From: an uncultured Shinella sp. | GTDB lineage: Bacteria; Pseudomonadota; Alphaproteobacteria; Rhizobiales; Rhizobiaceae | NCBI GenBank assembly: GCA_946886325.1 | Contig: CAMPIK010000048.1 | Span: forward strand, 1-10,267 | DNA length: 10,267 bases | Direction: 5' to 3' | Shown here: in pieces, positions 1 to 6,716 of the stretch | How the letters are laid out: each line of letters starts with the position of its first letter | How positions within the stretch are numbered: position 1 is the stretch's first letter | Notes under the pieces: model-generated | What the model was told of the DNA's origin: nothing | The model's input: the letters and a program-made list of their open reading frames with translations, nothing else | The model's database searches: none | Program-made: the position numbers and the translations under genes

Positions 1-476
1 GCGCCGTGCACCATCAGCGCCTCGCCGGTATAGCCGAGCGCCGATTCAAGCCTGTTCGGATAGCCGAGATTGAACGAGAGATAGTATTGCGACTTCGGGT
101 TCAGCATGGCGGCCGAGACGTGATAGAAGCCTTCCGGCGCCTGCCGGTCGCCCGAGCGCGTCTTCGGTCCAAGCCGTCCGGACCAGCGGCACATCGGATA
201 GGTCTTCAGCAGCGCGTAGCGGCCGCTCTTGTCCTGCTTCCAGACTTCGAGTTCGCTTTCCTGCTTGAAGATGCGCACCAGAACCGGGCTCGTCGCCGTC
301 ATGTTCTTGCGGGACATCTCGCCCTTGACCTTGGCCGAGAGCGGCGGCACCGATTGCGCGAGATCGTCCAGGCCATCCGACATGCAGCCGGAAAGAACCG
401 TCGCCGCGAGCAGCACCGCAGCCACGCCGCGCCCTGCCCGTTTCCCCCAAGCCGATAGCCACCCGATATCCGTCAT
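1..476 (-). CDS. YafK/DpaA-like YkuD-domain lipoprotein (5' part, C-terminus outside window)
   Basis: The first 158 codons are visible; the rest lies beyond the left edge. The N-terminus has a basic stretch (K12, R13, R16), a hydrophobic run (about 18-28) and a lipobox L28-S29-G30-C31, so it should be a lipoprotein. Residues 64-158 match the YkuD (L,D-transpeptidase catalytic) fold of the E. coli YafK/DpaA subgroup: an IFKQE strand (69-73), SGRLGPKTRSGDRQAPEGFY (99-118), a YYLSFNLGYPN segment (131-141), GYTGEALMVHG (148-158). H157 is the usual motif histidine; the catalytic cysteine would fall just past the edge. YafK/DpaA in E. coli is reported to detach Braun lipoprotein from peptidoglycan rather than crosslink. 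Whether this homologue cleaves or forms such bonds is inference. The start is the only ATG before the hydrophobic run; its Shine-Dalgarno is weak. It is separated from quiC by 183 bp and is probably its own transcription unit. Confidence 0.85.
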   Translation of the reverse strand, partial: MTDIGWLSAWGKRAGRGVAAVLLAATVLSGCMSDGLDDLAQSVPPLSAKVKGEMSRKNMTATSPVLVRIFKQESELEVWKQDKSGRYALLKTYPMCRWSGRLGPKTRSGDRQAPEGFYHVSAAMLNPKSQYYLSFNLGYPNRLESALGYTGEALMVHG

Positions 477-659
477 GAACGCTCTATGTCCGCAAATTTG
501 GCCAAAGTTTTGTTCGTTTCTACCATGCGATACCTTGCGCCATGGTAAACAGATCGTGTCTTCAATGTGGCAGCGGAACGATGCCCGATCGTCCGGGATG
601 ACCTTACCAAATCCGCCGCATGCCGAACAGCGGCTTCAGCGCGTGGCGGCTTGCCGCAC
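477..659. other. Intergenic gap between quiC and the YafK-like gene
   Basis: This 183-bp gap should hold the end of the quiC transcript and the promoter of the YafK-like gene. Near quiC there are short GC-rich hairpins (stem 646-649 with 654-657; stem 615-619 with 630-634) and a 5-bp stem (578-582 with 588-592). None is followed by a T-run, so I do not call a factor-independent terminator. The half next to the YafK-like gene (about 481-550) is AT-richer and contains the palindrome TTTGGCCAAA at 497-506. I see no convincing -35/-10 pair and no small gene. Confidence 0.5.
521..547. repeat. 7-bp inverted repeat upstream of the YafK-like gene
   Basis: TACCATG (521-527) is perfectly repeated in inverted orientation as CATGGTA (541-547) with a 13-bp spacer, 45-71 bp upstream of the start codon. 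It sits where an operator would sit, but a 7-bp inverted repeat with free spacing can arise by chance. No regulator can be assigned. Confidence 0.3.
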
Positions 660-2555
660 TCAGGCGTCGGACGGCAGGCCCGCGGGGCGGAAGGTGCGTT
701 TCTGGGCGGCGATGCGGAAGGCGGCGTTGGCGGCGCCGTAGCCGCGATAGTTCCCGCGCCGCTCGACGATCTCGAAGAAGAAACCCTCGCCATGCGTCGG
801 GCCGTAGATCTGGAAATATTCGCCGTGCTCGTCGCGGTCGTAGAGGATGTTGTCGGCGCGCAGGCGATCGGTCAGGTCCGGCTCCAGGCCGAAGCGGACC
901 TCGATGTCGTCATAGTAGTTGCGCGAGATCGAGAGCGGCCGGAACCCGGCTTCCTTCAGCCGCCGCGCCGTCTCGAAGATGTCGCCGGTTCGAAAGGCCA
1001 GGTGCTGCACGCCCGAGCCGAAGCTTTCGGCGATGAAGTGGCCGGCAAATGTCCGGTGGTTGTCGGCGCCGTTGAGCGTCAGCCGCAGCGACCCCGTCTC
1101 GTTCTCGACCACCTGGCTGCGCACCAGCCCGGCCGGATCGACGATATCGACCAGCGGCAGCTTTCCGGCCTTGAGGATCGACGTGTAGAAGAGAAGCGCG
1201 CTCGGCAGGTCCTCCGCCTTCATCGACTGCGCCACATGGTCGATCGCGACAAGACCGGTGCCGGAGGATGCCGGCGTCTCGACCAGATCGAACTCCCGGC
1301 CCCAGACGTCGTCGCGCGCATCGACGAAATAGAGCAGGCCGCCGCCGACGCCGCGGACTGCCGGGAGCGCCGAGGGCGCTTCTCCTGCGGGCGGCGCGAA
1401 GGCGTCGACATCGAGCGCCCGCGCCCGCTCGACGGCGCCGGCCGCATCGTTCACCTTCAGCCCGAGCGCATAGGCGGACGTGCCGTGCACCAGATAGGCG
1501 GAATGGGCAAAGCCCTTGTCTTCCGTGTTGAGGACGATGTTGATGCCGGCCTCGCCGGCCGACTGCCGCCAGAGCGAGACGGCCTTTTCGCGGTGGCGCC
1601 CGACCTGCGCAAAGCCCATGGCCGACAGGTGCGCGCCGAGTTCGGCCGCCTCCGCCTCGTCGGCCGTGAATTCGACGAACTCCACCCCGAGCACGTCGGC
1701 GCGATCCGGCATGGACGGCACGGCGGCGGCGATCGACGGTTCGGCACGGCCGACCTGATCCATCAGGTAGACCAGCGAGCGGTGTCCGTCCTCGGCGATT
1801 GCCGTCGGCGCGCCGCCGCGGAACTGGTCGTTGAAGATTTCGAGCGAGATGGCGCCGTCATAGCCCGTCGCCGCGACGGCCGCCATGAAATCGACAACCG
1901 GCAGGTCGCCCTCGCCCGGCATGTTGCGGAAATGCCGGCTCCAGTAGAGCAGGTCCATGTCGATCAGCGGCGCATCGGCCAGTTGCACGATGAAGATGCG
2001 GTCGCCCGGTATCGAGCGGATCGACTTCAGGTCGATCTTGCGCGACAGCGTGTGGAAACTGTCGAGGATGAGGCCGATGCTGGCATGGTCGGCGCGGCGC
2101 ACGACCTCCCAGGCATCGCGGTGGTCGTTGACATGCCGGCCCCAGGCAAGCGCCTCGTAGCCGACCCGCAGGCCGCGGGCCGCAGCCCTTTCACCGAGCG
2201 CGCGAAAATCCTCGGCCGCGCGGTCGATGCCGCCGAGCGCCAGCGGCGAGACGCTGGAGCAGACGAGCATCAGGTCGGTACCGAGATCCTGCATGATGTC
2301 GAACTTGCGTTCGGCACGGTCGAAGGCGCGGCTGCGATGCGGCTCCGGCAGGCCTTCGAAATCGCGGAAGGGCTGGAACAGCGTGACGGTCAGGCCATGG
2401 TCGCGCACCATGCGCCCGACTTCGGCCGGCGATCCGTCGAAGGTCAGGAAATCGTTCTCGAAAATCTCGACGCCGTCGAAGCCGGCTGCCGCGACCGCCG
2501 CGAGCTTTTCCGACAGCGTGCCGCTGATCGAGACGGTTGCGATCGAGGTCTTCAT
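660..2555 (-). CDS. quiC: 3-dehydroshikimate dehydratase, two-domain QuiC/QsuB type
   Basis: This 631-residue cytoplasmic enzyme should convert 3-dehydroshikimate to protocatechuate, feeding the beta-ketoadipate pathway. Residues 1-270 form a sugar-phosphate isomerase/epimerase-like TIM barrel. The four expected metal ligands are visible: E134 (GYEALAWG), D165 (LDSFH), Q191 (IVQLAD) and E239 (SLEIFND), with H168 beside the second. Position and order agree with what I recall for Pseudomonas putida QuiC1. Residues about 285-600 are two vicinal-oxygen-chelate repeats resembling 4-hydroxyphenylpyruvate dioxygenase, with H440 (AIDHVA), H518 (GVQHLAF) and E595 (FFFEIVER) in the places of the iron triad. 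Length matches QuiC1/QsuB (roughly 620-635). The start overlaps the aroE stop as ATGA and has an AAGGA 7 nt upstream, so the two are probably translationally coupled. The frame stays open upstream to 3248, but that extension lies inside aroE and is not coding. It is probably the last gene of the tct-aroE-quiC operon. Confidence 0.93.
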   Translation of the reverse strand: MKTSIATVSISGTLSEKLAAVAAAGFDGVEIFENDFLTFDGSPAEVGRMVRDHGLTVTLFQPFRDFEGLPEPHRSRAFDRAERKFDIMQDLGTDLMLVCSSVSPLALGGIDRAAEDFRALGERAAARGLRVGYEALAWGRHVNDHRDAWEVVRRADHASIGLILDSFHTLSRKIDLKSIRSIPGDRIFIVQLADAPLIDMDLLYWSRHFRNMPGEGDLPVVDFMAAVAATGYDGAISLEIFNDQFRGGAPTAIAEDGHRSLVYLMDQVGRAEPSIAAAVPSMPDRADVLGVEFVEFTADEAEAAELGAHLSAMGFAQVGRHREKAVSLWRQSAGEAGINIVLNTEDKGFAHSAYLVHGTSAYALGLKVNDAAGAVERARALDVDAFAPPAGEAPSALPAVRGVGGGLLYFVDARDDVWGREFDLVETPASSGTGLVAIDHVAQSMKAEDLPSALLFYTSILKAGKLPLVDIVDPAGLVRSQVVENETGSLRLTLNGADNHRTFAGHFIAESFGSGVQHLAFRTGDIFETARRLKEAGFRPLSISRNYYDDIEVRFGLEPDLTDRLRADNILYDRDEHGEYFQIYGPTHGEGFFFEIVERRGNYRGYGAANAAFRIAAQKRTFRPAGLPSDA

Positions 2556-3412
2556 GCCGAAATCCTTCCCGGTTCCTCGGGCGAAGCAAGCGCGCGGCGC
2601 AGCGCCGCCTGATCGATCGCCTCGCCGGTAAAGAGCCGGAAGGCATCGACGCCCTGGTGGAAGAAGAGTTCGTAGCCGCTGATGACGGTGAGGCCGGCCG
2701 CCCGGCAATCGAGCACGAACTCGGTCTCGACAGGCGTATAGACCGCATCGAAGGCCCAGCGGCGTCCCTTGACGAGCGCGCGCGGGATGGCCGAGCCCGG
2801 ATAGCCGACCATGCCGAGCGGCGTGCAGTTGACGAGGCCATCCGTGCCGGAGACGGCTTCGTCGATGGATGTCGCCACGGTGACCGTCATCGCCGTCCCG
2901 AGTTGCGACAGCGCGGCGACCAGCGGCTCGACCCTTTCGGGTGCCGTGTCGAAGATCGAGAGACGGTCGCAGCCGAGGCCCGCCAGTCCGAAGGCCACCG
3001 CCTTGCCGACGCCCCCTGCCCCCGCCATCGCGACCGAACCCGGCGTTGCATCGCCGAACGCGCCGCGGAATGCGCTCATGAAGCCGGTATAGTCCGTGTT
3101 GTGGCCGGACGGTCCGCCCGGCTCGAAGAGCACGGTGTTGCAGGCTCCGATCGCCGCGATGGCGGGGTCGGGAACGGTGAGCAGGCCGGTGACTGCTTCC
3201 TTGTAAGGATAGGTGACGTTGATGCCGCGAAAACCCTCGGCGCGGCACTGGGCGAAGACCGCCTCGAACGGCTCGCCCATTGCGGCCGGAATGAGCCGTT
3301 CATAGGTGACGTCGAGCCCGCACAGGCGACCGGCCAGTTCGTGCAGCCGCGGCGACTGCGAGCGGGTGATGTTGTCGCCGATCAGGCCGAGGCGGATCGC
3401 GGGCTTCGACAT
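2552..3412 (-). CDS. aroE: Quinate/shikimate dehydrogenase (AroE/YdiB family), probably NAD-dependent and catabolic
   Basis: This 286-residue protein has the full shikimate dehydrogenase layout. The N-terminal substrate domain has SQSPRLH (18-24, substrate-binding serines S18 and S20), NVTYPYKE (65-72) with catalytic K71, and NTDYTGF (105-111) with catalytic D107. The Rossmann domain has GAGGVGKAV (131-139). The second strand ends in IFD (153-155): an acidic residue there favours NAD over NADP, whereas biosynthetic AroE usually has an Asn-Arg-Thr type motif. The family oxidises shikimate to 3-dehydroshikimate and often quinate to 3-dehydroquinate. Its place just before quiC and after a transporter supports a catabolic rather than biosynthetic role. 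A further in-frame ATG at 3445 is rejected because a strong GGAAGGAG precedes the ATG at 3412, and because the longer form would overlap tctA by 29 bp. The gap to tctA is 4 nt. Quinate versus shikimate preference cannot be read from the sequence. Confidence 0.9.
   Translation of the reverse strand: MSKPAIRLGLIGDNITRSQSPRLHELAGRLCGLDVTYERLIPAAMGEPFEAVFAQCRAEGFRGINVTYPYKEAVTGLLTVPDPAIAAIGACNTVLFEPGGPSGHNTDYTGFMSAFRGAFGDATPGSVAMAGAGGVGKAVAFGLAGLGCDRLSIFDTAPERVEPLVAALSQLGTAMTVTVATSIDEAVSGTDGLVNCTPLGMVGYPGSAIPRALVKGRRWAFDAVYTPVETEFVLDCRAAGLTVISGYELFFHQGVDAFRLFTGEAIDQAALRRALASPEEPGRISA
2563..2567 (-). promoter_or_regulatory. Ribosome binding site of quiC
   Basis: On the minus strand AAGGA lies 7 nt before the ATG at 2555, inside the 3' end of aroE. 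It fixes the quiC start against the long upstream open frame. Confidence 0.75.
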
Positions 3413-3416
3413 CGGA

Positions 3417-4967
3417 TCACTCCTTCCCGTTGACGGTCTTCGCAATCGGCGGCGTCTCCTTGCCGGACTTGCCCTCTCCCCGATTGCGGAAGGACTTCCA
3501 GAGCGGCGTCTGGCCCACCAGAACGAAGACGATGATGAGGAGCAGGGCCAGCGACAGCGGGCTCGTGACGATCCCGAGTGCGAAGTCGACGAAACTGCCG
3601 CGTTCGGAGATGATCGCCCGGCGCCAGTTGTCGTCCATCAGACGGCTGAGGATGATGCCGAGCACGATCGGGCCGACCTGATAGCCATAGAGCTTGAGGA
3701 AATAGCCGAGCACGCCGAAGCCGAGCATCCACCAGACGTCCGAGACCGAATTGTTGATCGAGAAGGCACCGACGACGCTCAAGAGCAGGATCAGCGGAAA
3801 CAGGATCGATTTCGGGCACTCGACGATGCGGGTGAAGATCTTGATGCCGGTCAGACCGAAGATCAGCATGAAGATGTTGGCGAGCGCCAGGTTGCCGACC
3901 GTGAACCAGAACATATCAGGCTTCTCGATCATCAGCAGCGGGCCGGGATTGAGGCCGTGGATGAAGAGCGCGCCGATGATGATGGCCGTCACCGCATCCC
4001 CCGGAATACCGAGGGTGAGCATCGGGATATAGGCGCCGCCGACGGCGGCATTGTTTGCCGTCTCGGCGCCGACAAGCCCTTCCTTCGCGCCTTCGCCGAA
4101 GGGCACCTCGGGGTTCTTGGTGACGCGCTTGGCATGGTCGTAGGCCATCAGTGCCGCGATGTCGCCGCCGGTGCCCGGCAATGCGCCGATGATGACGCCG
4201 ATGCCGGAGGTCTGCAGGCTGAGCGGCAGGTATTTCTTCACGTCGGCGAGCGAGGGAACGATGCGGTCGACCTTCTGCTTGATCGCCTCGGCGTTCAGGT
4301 TGTGCAGTTGCAGCAGCGCTTCCGACACGCCGAAGAGGCCGATCATCAGCGCGATCGGCGAAATGCCGTTCATCAGATCGATGGAGCCGAAGGTGAAACG
4401 CTGTTCCGCCGTCATCGGGTCGAGGCCGACGGTGCCGAGAAGCATGCCGAGCGCACCGGCGAAGATGCCCTTCGCGAGGCTCTCGCCGGCCAGTGAACTG
4501 ACCAGCAGGATGCCCATCACGGCGAGCAGCATGTAGTCGCGCGGCTGGAACAGGATGGCGAACTCGCTGACCGTGGGGGCCGCGATGGCGAGCACGATGA
4601 TGCCGATGAAACCGCCGATGAAGGACATGACGGTCGACAGACCGATGGCGCTGCCCGCCTCGCCCTTCTTCGCCAGCGGATAGCCGTCGAGGGCCGTGGC
4701 AATCGCCGCCGGCGCTCCCGGGATATTGAGCAGGATCGCTGTGCGCGATCCGCCATAGACGCCGCCCATGAACACGCCGTTCATCAGCGCGAGCGCCGGG
4801 TTGACGTCCCAGCTGAACGTGAACGAGATCAGGATCGACACGGCCATCGTCACCGAAAGGCCGGGGATCGCGCCGATATAGATGCCGGCGAAGGTGCCGA
4901 GCGCCGTCAGGGCCAGAAGTTCGGGCTGAAGCCACGAGGAAAAGAGATAGGCAAGAGCGTCGGTCAT
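3417..4967 (-). CDS. tctA: Tripartite tricarboxylate transporter large permease TctA
   Basis: This is a 516-residue polytopic inner-membrane protein of usual TctA length with about a dozen hydrophobic segments. It is the ion-coupled permease of a TTT system that takes substrate from the periplasmic protein TctC. Family signatures are present in order: IGAIPGLSVT (31-40), MGGVYGGSRTAILLNIPGAP (67-86) followed by DGYPLAKKGEAG (94-105), GTVGLDPMTAEQRFTFG (178-194), GALPGTGGDIAALMAYDHAK (261-280) and LGIPGDAVTAIIIGAL (319-334). The C-terminus (about 492-516) is hydrophilic and charged. The start lies 3 nt after the tctB stop, with AGGAGG 10 nt upstream at 4978-4983. The position between tctB and the shikimate catabolic enzymes suggests shikimate, quinate or a related carboxylate as substrate, but TTT permeases do not reveal their ligand by sequence. 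Confidence 0.95.
   Translation of the reverse strand: MTDALAYLFSSWLQPELLALTALGTFAGIYIGAIPGLSVTMAVSILISFTFSWDVNPALALMNGVFMGGVYGGSRTAILLNIPGAPAAIATALDGYPLAKKGEAGSAIGLSTVMSFIGGFIGIIVLAIAAPTVSEFAILFQPRDYMLLAVMGILLVSSLAGESLAKGIFAGALGMLLGTVGLDPMTAEQRFTFGSIDLMNGISPIALMIGLFGVSEALLQLHNLNAEAIKQKVDRIVPSLADVKKYLPLSLQTSGIGVIIGALPGTGGDIAALMAYDHAKRVTKNPEVPFGEGAKEGLVGAETANNAAVGGAYIPMLTLGIPGDAVTAIIIGALFIHGLNPGPLLMIEKPDMFWFTVGNLALANIFMLIFGLTGIKIFTRIVECPKSILFPLILLLSVVGAFSINNSVSDVWWMLGFGVLGYFLKLYGYQVGPIVLGIILSRLMDDNWRRAIISERGSFVDFALGIVTSPLSLALLLIIVFVLVGQTPLWKSFRNRGEGKSGKETPPIAKTVNGKE
3420..3427 (-). promoter_or_regulatory. Ribosome binding site deciding the aroE start
   Basis: GGAAGGAG on the minus strand lies 7 nt before the ATG at 3412, inside the last codons of tctA. 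It selects this start over the in-frame ATG at 3445. Confidence 0.8.
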
Positions 4968-4970
4968 GGC

Positions 4971-5492
4971 TCAGTTGCCTCCTGCGAAGAGATCGCGGAT
5001 GGCGGCCATGATGCTGCGCTCCGGAATGATGCCTTCCGGAAGAACGACCTGGAAGACCAGCCGGAAGACGATATAGACGGCGACGATCGAGACGACCGAC
5101 AGCAGCAGCGAACGCTTGAACCGGCCGCCTTCGAGGAACCAGGTCGAGACGAGAAGGAAGAGGAAGGACGCAAGCACGAAGCCGAGCGGCTTCAACAGCA
5201 GCGAATAGCCCAGGATGAAGACCGAGAAGACCACGGCGACCTGCGGCAGGATCTGCACCCAGAAGGCCTGCAATCCGCCTCTGGCGGCGCGGCGGCGCCA
5301 GGTCCGCAAAAGCACGGTCGAAGATGTCACTGCCATGAGCGCGGACATTGCCATCGGAAAGGCACCGGCCGAGCTCAGCGACGAGAAACCTGCAATCCGA
5401 TAGGCATGCCAGAACATGAAGAGACTGAAGATCAGCAGGACGGCGTTGAAGACCAACTCGCCGGGACGTCTTTCCTGGGTATCGTTCTGCAT
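4971..5492 (-). CDS. tctB: Tripartite tricarboxylate transporter small subunit TctB
   Basis: This 173-residue integral membrane protein is typical of the poorly conserved TctB subunit. Hydrophobic segments lie near residues 13-32, 40-58, 84-120 (long enough for two helices around a KPLGF turn) and 129-151, giving four predicted helices. A GAFP motif (43-46) between the first two segments is common in this family. It should pair with TctA in the inner membrane; its precise role in transport is less clear than that of TctA or TctC. A strong GGAGGAGGA (5501-5509 on the minus strand) precedes the start by 8 nt. Identification leans partly on its place between tctC and tctA. A hairpin in the gap before it may lower its expression relative to tctC. 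Confidence 0.9.
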   Translation of the reverse strand: MQNDTQERRPGELVFNAVLLIFSLFMFWHAYRIAGFSSLSSAGAFPMAMSALMAVTSSTVLLRTWRRRAARGGLQAFWVQILPQVAVVFSVFILGYSLLLKPLGFVLASFLFLLVSTWFLEGGRFKRSLLLSVVSIVAVYIVFRLVFQVVLPEGIIPERSIMAAIRDLFAGGN

Positions 5493-5536
5493 TGACGGGT
5501 TCCTCCTCCCATCCGGTGGATGAAGCGGCGCCGGAA

Positions 5537-5564
5537 CCGGCCGGCCTCCGAAGAAGCCGGCCGG
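5537..5564 (-). other. Intercistronic hairpin with UUCG tetraloop between tctC and tctB
   Basis: Read on the minus strand, the 28 nt fold without mismatch: a 12-bp stem (nine G-C pairs, then U-G, U-A and C-G) closed by a C(UUCG)G tetraloop. This is an extra-stable RNA hairpin, 21 nt past the tctC stop and 44 nt before the tctB start. The downstream side has no U-run, so it is not a standard full terminator. A role in protecting the tctC 3' end or partially reducing read-through, so that more binding protein than permease is made, is inference from similar intercistronic hairpins after other binding-protein genes. Confidence 0.75.
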
Positions 5565-5585
5565 ACGTTTCGGCGACAGCCGGCC

Positions 5586-6581
5586 TTACGGCTTCGGAAT
5601 GCCGAACTCCTCCGGCGACTTCTTCGCCATGCCGGCATCATGCGCGACCCAGGCCGTCGTCGACTGCCACTTCTTCAGGAAGTCGTCCGCCTCGGAACCG
5701 GAGATGTTCATCGAGACATAGCCGCGATCGGTCAGAAGCTTCTGGAACTCCGGGGCATCGGCACCGGCCTTGAAGGCCTCGACCAGTTTGGCCGTCACGT
5801 CTTCAGGCGTATCGCGCTTGACGAAGACGCCGAAGAACGGACCCCAGGGCAGAAACTTGCCGAATTCCGGATAGTCCGCGGTGATCGGCTTGGCATCCGG
5901 CAGGACGTCGCTTGCCGTGTTGTCGAAGATGCCGAGGATCTTGATGCGGCCGGCCTTCACATGTTCGACCGTCGCGCCGAGCACGGCGGGCATGAAGTCG
6001 ACCGCGCCGCCCTGCATGGCGGTCAGCGCCGGACCGTCGCCGTCGAAGGGCACGGCCGTGACCTGGAAGTCGAGCTGCGTCGACAGCATCGCGCCGACGA
6101 CGGAGGGCAGGCCGCCCGGACCGGTCGAGCCCATCTTCACCATGCCGGGATTGGCCTGGACGTAGTCGACCAGTTCCTTGATCGTGTTGAAGGGCGCATC
6201 ATTGTTGGCGACGAGCACCGGAATGCCGCGCGCCAGAACGTTGACCGGATAGAAATCGGTGTAGTCGAGCTCGGACAGGCCCATGACCTTGTAGAGCTGC
6301 GGATTTTCGGCGCTCATCAGCAGCGTGTAGCCGTCGGACGGCTGGGTGGCGACGAACTGCGTGGCGATGACGCCGACGCCGCCGGTCTTGTTCTGCAGCA
6401 CGATGCTGCGGCCGAGAACCTTTTCGGCATGCGGCGAGACCGAACGCATAACCAGGTCGGTGCTGCCGCCGGCACCCCACTGGATCACGCCCTGAAGGTC
6501 CTGCTCCGGAAAATCGGCCGCGACGACCGAGCCGGCGAGAAGCGAGAGAGCGGCAACCGCTCCCAGAAATCTGTTCATCAT
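5586..6581 (-). CDS. tctC: Tripartite tricarboxylate transporter substrate-binding protein TctC (Bug family)
   Basis: This 331-residue periplasmic binding protein is the expected size. It begins with a signal peptide: N3-R4, a hydrophobic core FLGAVAALSLLAGSVV (5-20) and a likely cleavage after A21 or A22. The mature part starts with the Bug signature GAGGSTDLVMR (36-46), followed by TGGVGVIATQFVATQPSDGYTLL, the usual second strand-loop, and a GSTGPGGLPSVVGAML ligand-loop region. It should capture an organic acid in the periplasm and deliver it to TctAB. The ligand is not identifiable from sequence; the downstream aroE and quiC genes make shikimate or quinate the leading guess. Two adjacent ATGs (6581 and 6578) share one GGGAGGA; I take the first, and the second is equally possible. 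The frame extends upstream to 6662, but that part would bury the signal peptide. It is the first gene of the probable tctCBA-aroE-quiC operon. Confidence 0.94.
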   Translation of the reverse strand: MMNRFLGAVAALSLLAGSVVAADFPEQDLQGVIQWGAGGSTDLVMRSVSPHAEKVLGRSIVLQNKTGGVGVIATQFVATQPSDGYTLLMSAENPQLYKVMGLSELDYTDFYPVNVLARGIPVLVANNDAPFNTIKELVDYVQANPGMVKMGSTGPGGLPSVVGAMLSTQLDFQVTAVPFDGDGPALTAMQGGAVDFMPAVLGATVEHVKAGRIKILGIFDNTASDVLPDAKPITADYPEFGKFLPWGPFFGVFVKRDTPEDVTAKLVEAFKAGADAPEFQKLLTDRGYVSMNISGSEADDFLKKWQSTTAWVAHDAGMAKKSPEEFGIPKP

Positions 6582-6586
6582 GTCAA

Positions 6587-6593
6587 TCCTCCC
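6587..6593 (-). promoter_or_regulatory. Ribosome binding site of tctC
   Basis: GGGAGGA on the minus strand lies 5 nt before the ATG at 6581 and 8 nt before the ATG at 6578. It rules out the upstream in-frame ATG at 6662 but does not separate the two adjacent starts. Confidence 0.8.
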
Positions 6594-6623
6594 AAAGGAA
6601 ATCCCTGTAGCCACTGGATAATT

Positions 6624-6646
6624 CCGGCGAATCCTCGGCTCGCCGG
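6624..6646 (-). other. Leader hairpin upstream of tctC
   Basis: CCGGCGA and TCGCCGG (6624-6630 and 6640-6646) form a 7-bp perfect stem with a 9-nt loop, ending 42 nt before the tctC start. If transcription starts in the AT-rich part, it lies in the 5' untranslated leader. No U-run follows it. Function is unknown. Confidence 0.4.
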
Positions 6647-6665
6647 CGATACCTTCCGTCACATG

Positions 6666-6687
6666 TCATGGACAGAAGAGACCATGA
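6666..6687. repeat. 6-bp inverted repeat (TCATGG/CCATGA) upstream of tctC
   Basis: TCATGG (6666-6671) and CCATGA (6682-6687) form a perfect inverted repeat with a 10-bp spacer. It could be an operator for the neighbouring LysR or another regulator. With free spacing, a repeat of this length is not statistically striking. Confidence 0.3.
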
Positions 6688-6716
6688 TCTTTTGTTCCCT
6701 TTGCCGCCATAACGCA

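Noticed and set aside
570..660. Factor-independent terminator after quiC
   Set aside because: Short GC hairpins exist, but none is followed by a T-run on the transcribed strand.
567..2612. Open frame of 681 codons on the plus strand, opposite quiC
   Set aside because: It is an antisense shadow of a clear enzyme gene with low-complexity, charged composition and no family resemblance.
660..3248. Possible 862-residue fusion formed by the quiC frame continuing upstream into aroE
   Set aside because: The extra 231 residues overlap aroE in another frame and look non-coding. The ATG at 2555 has a good ribosome binding site and gives the normal family length.
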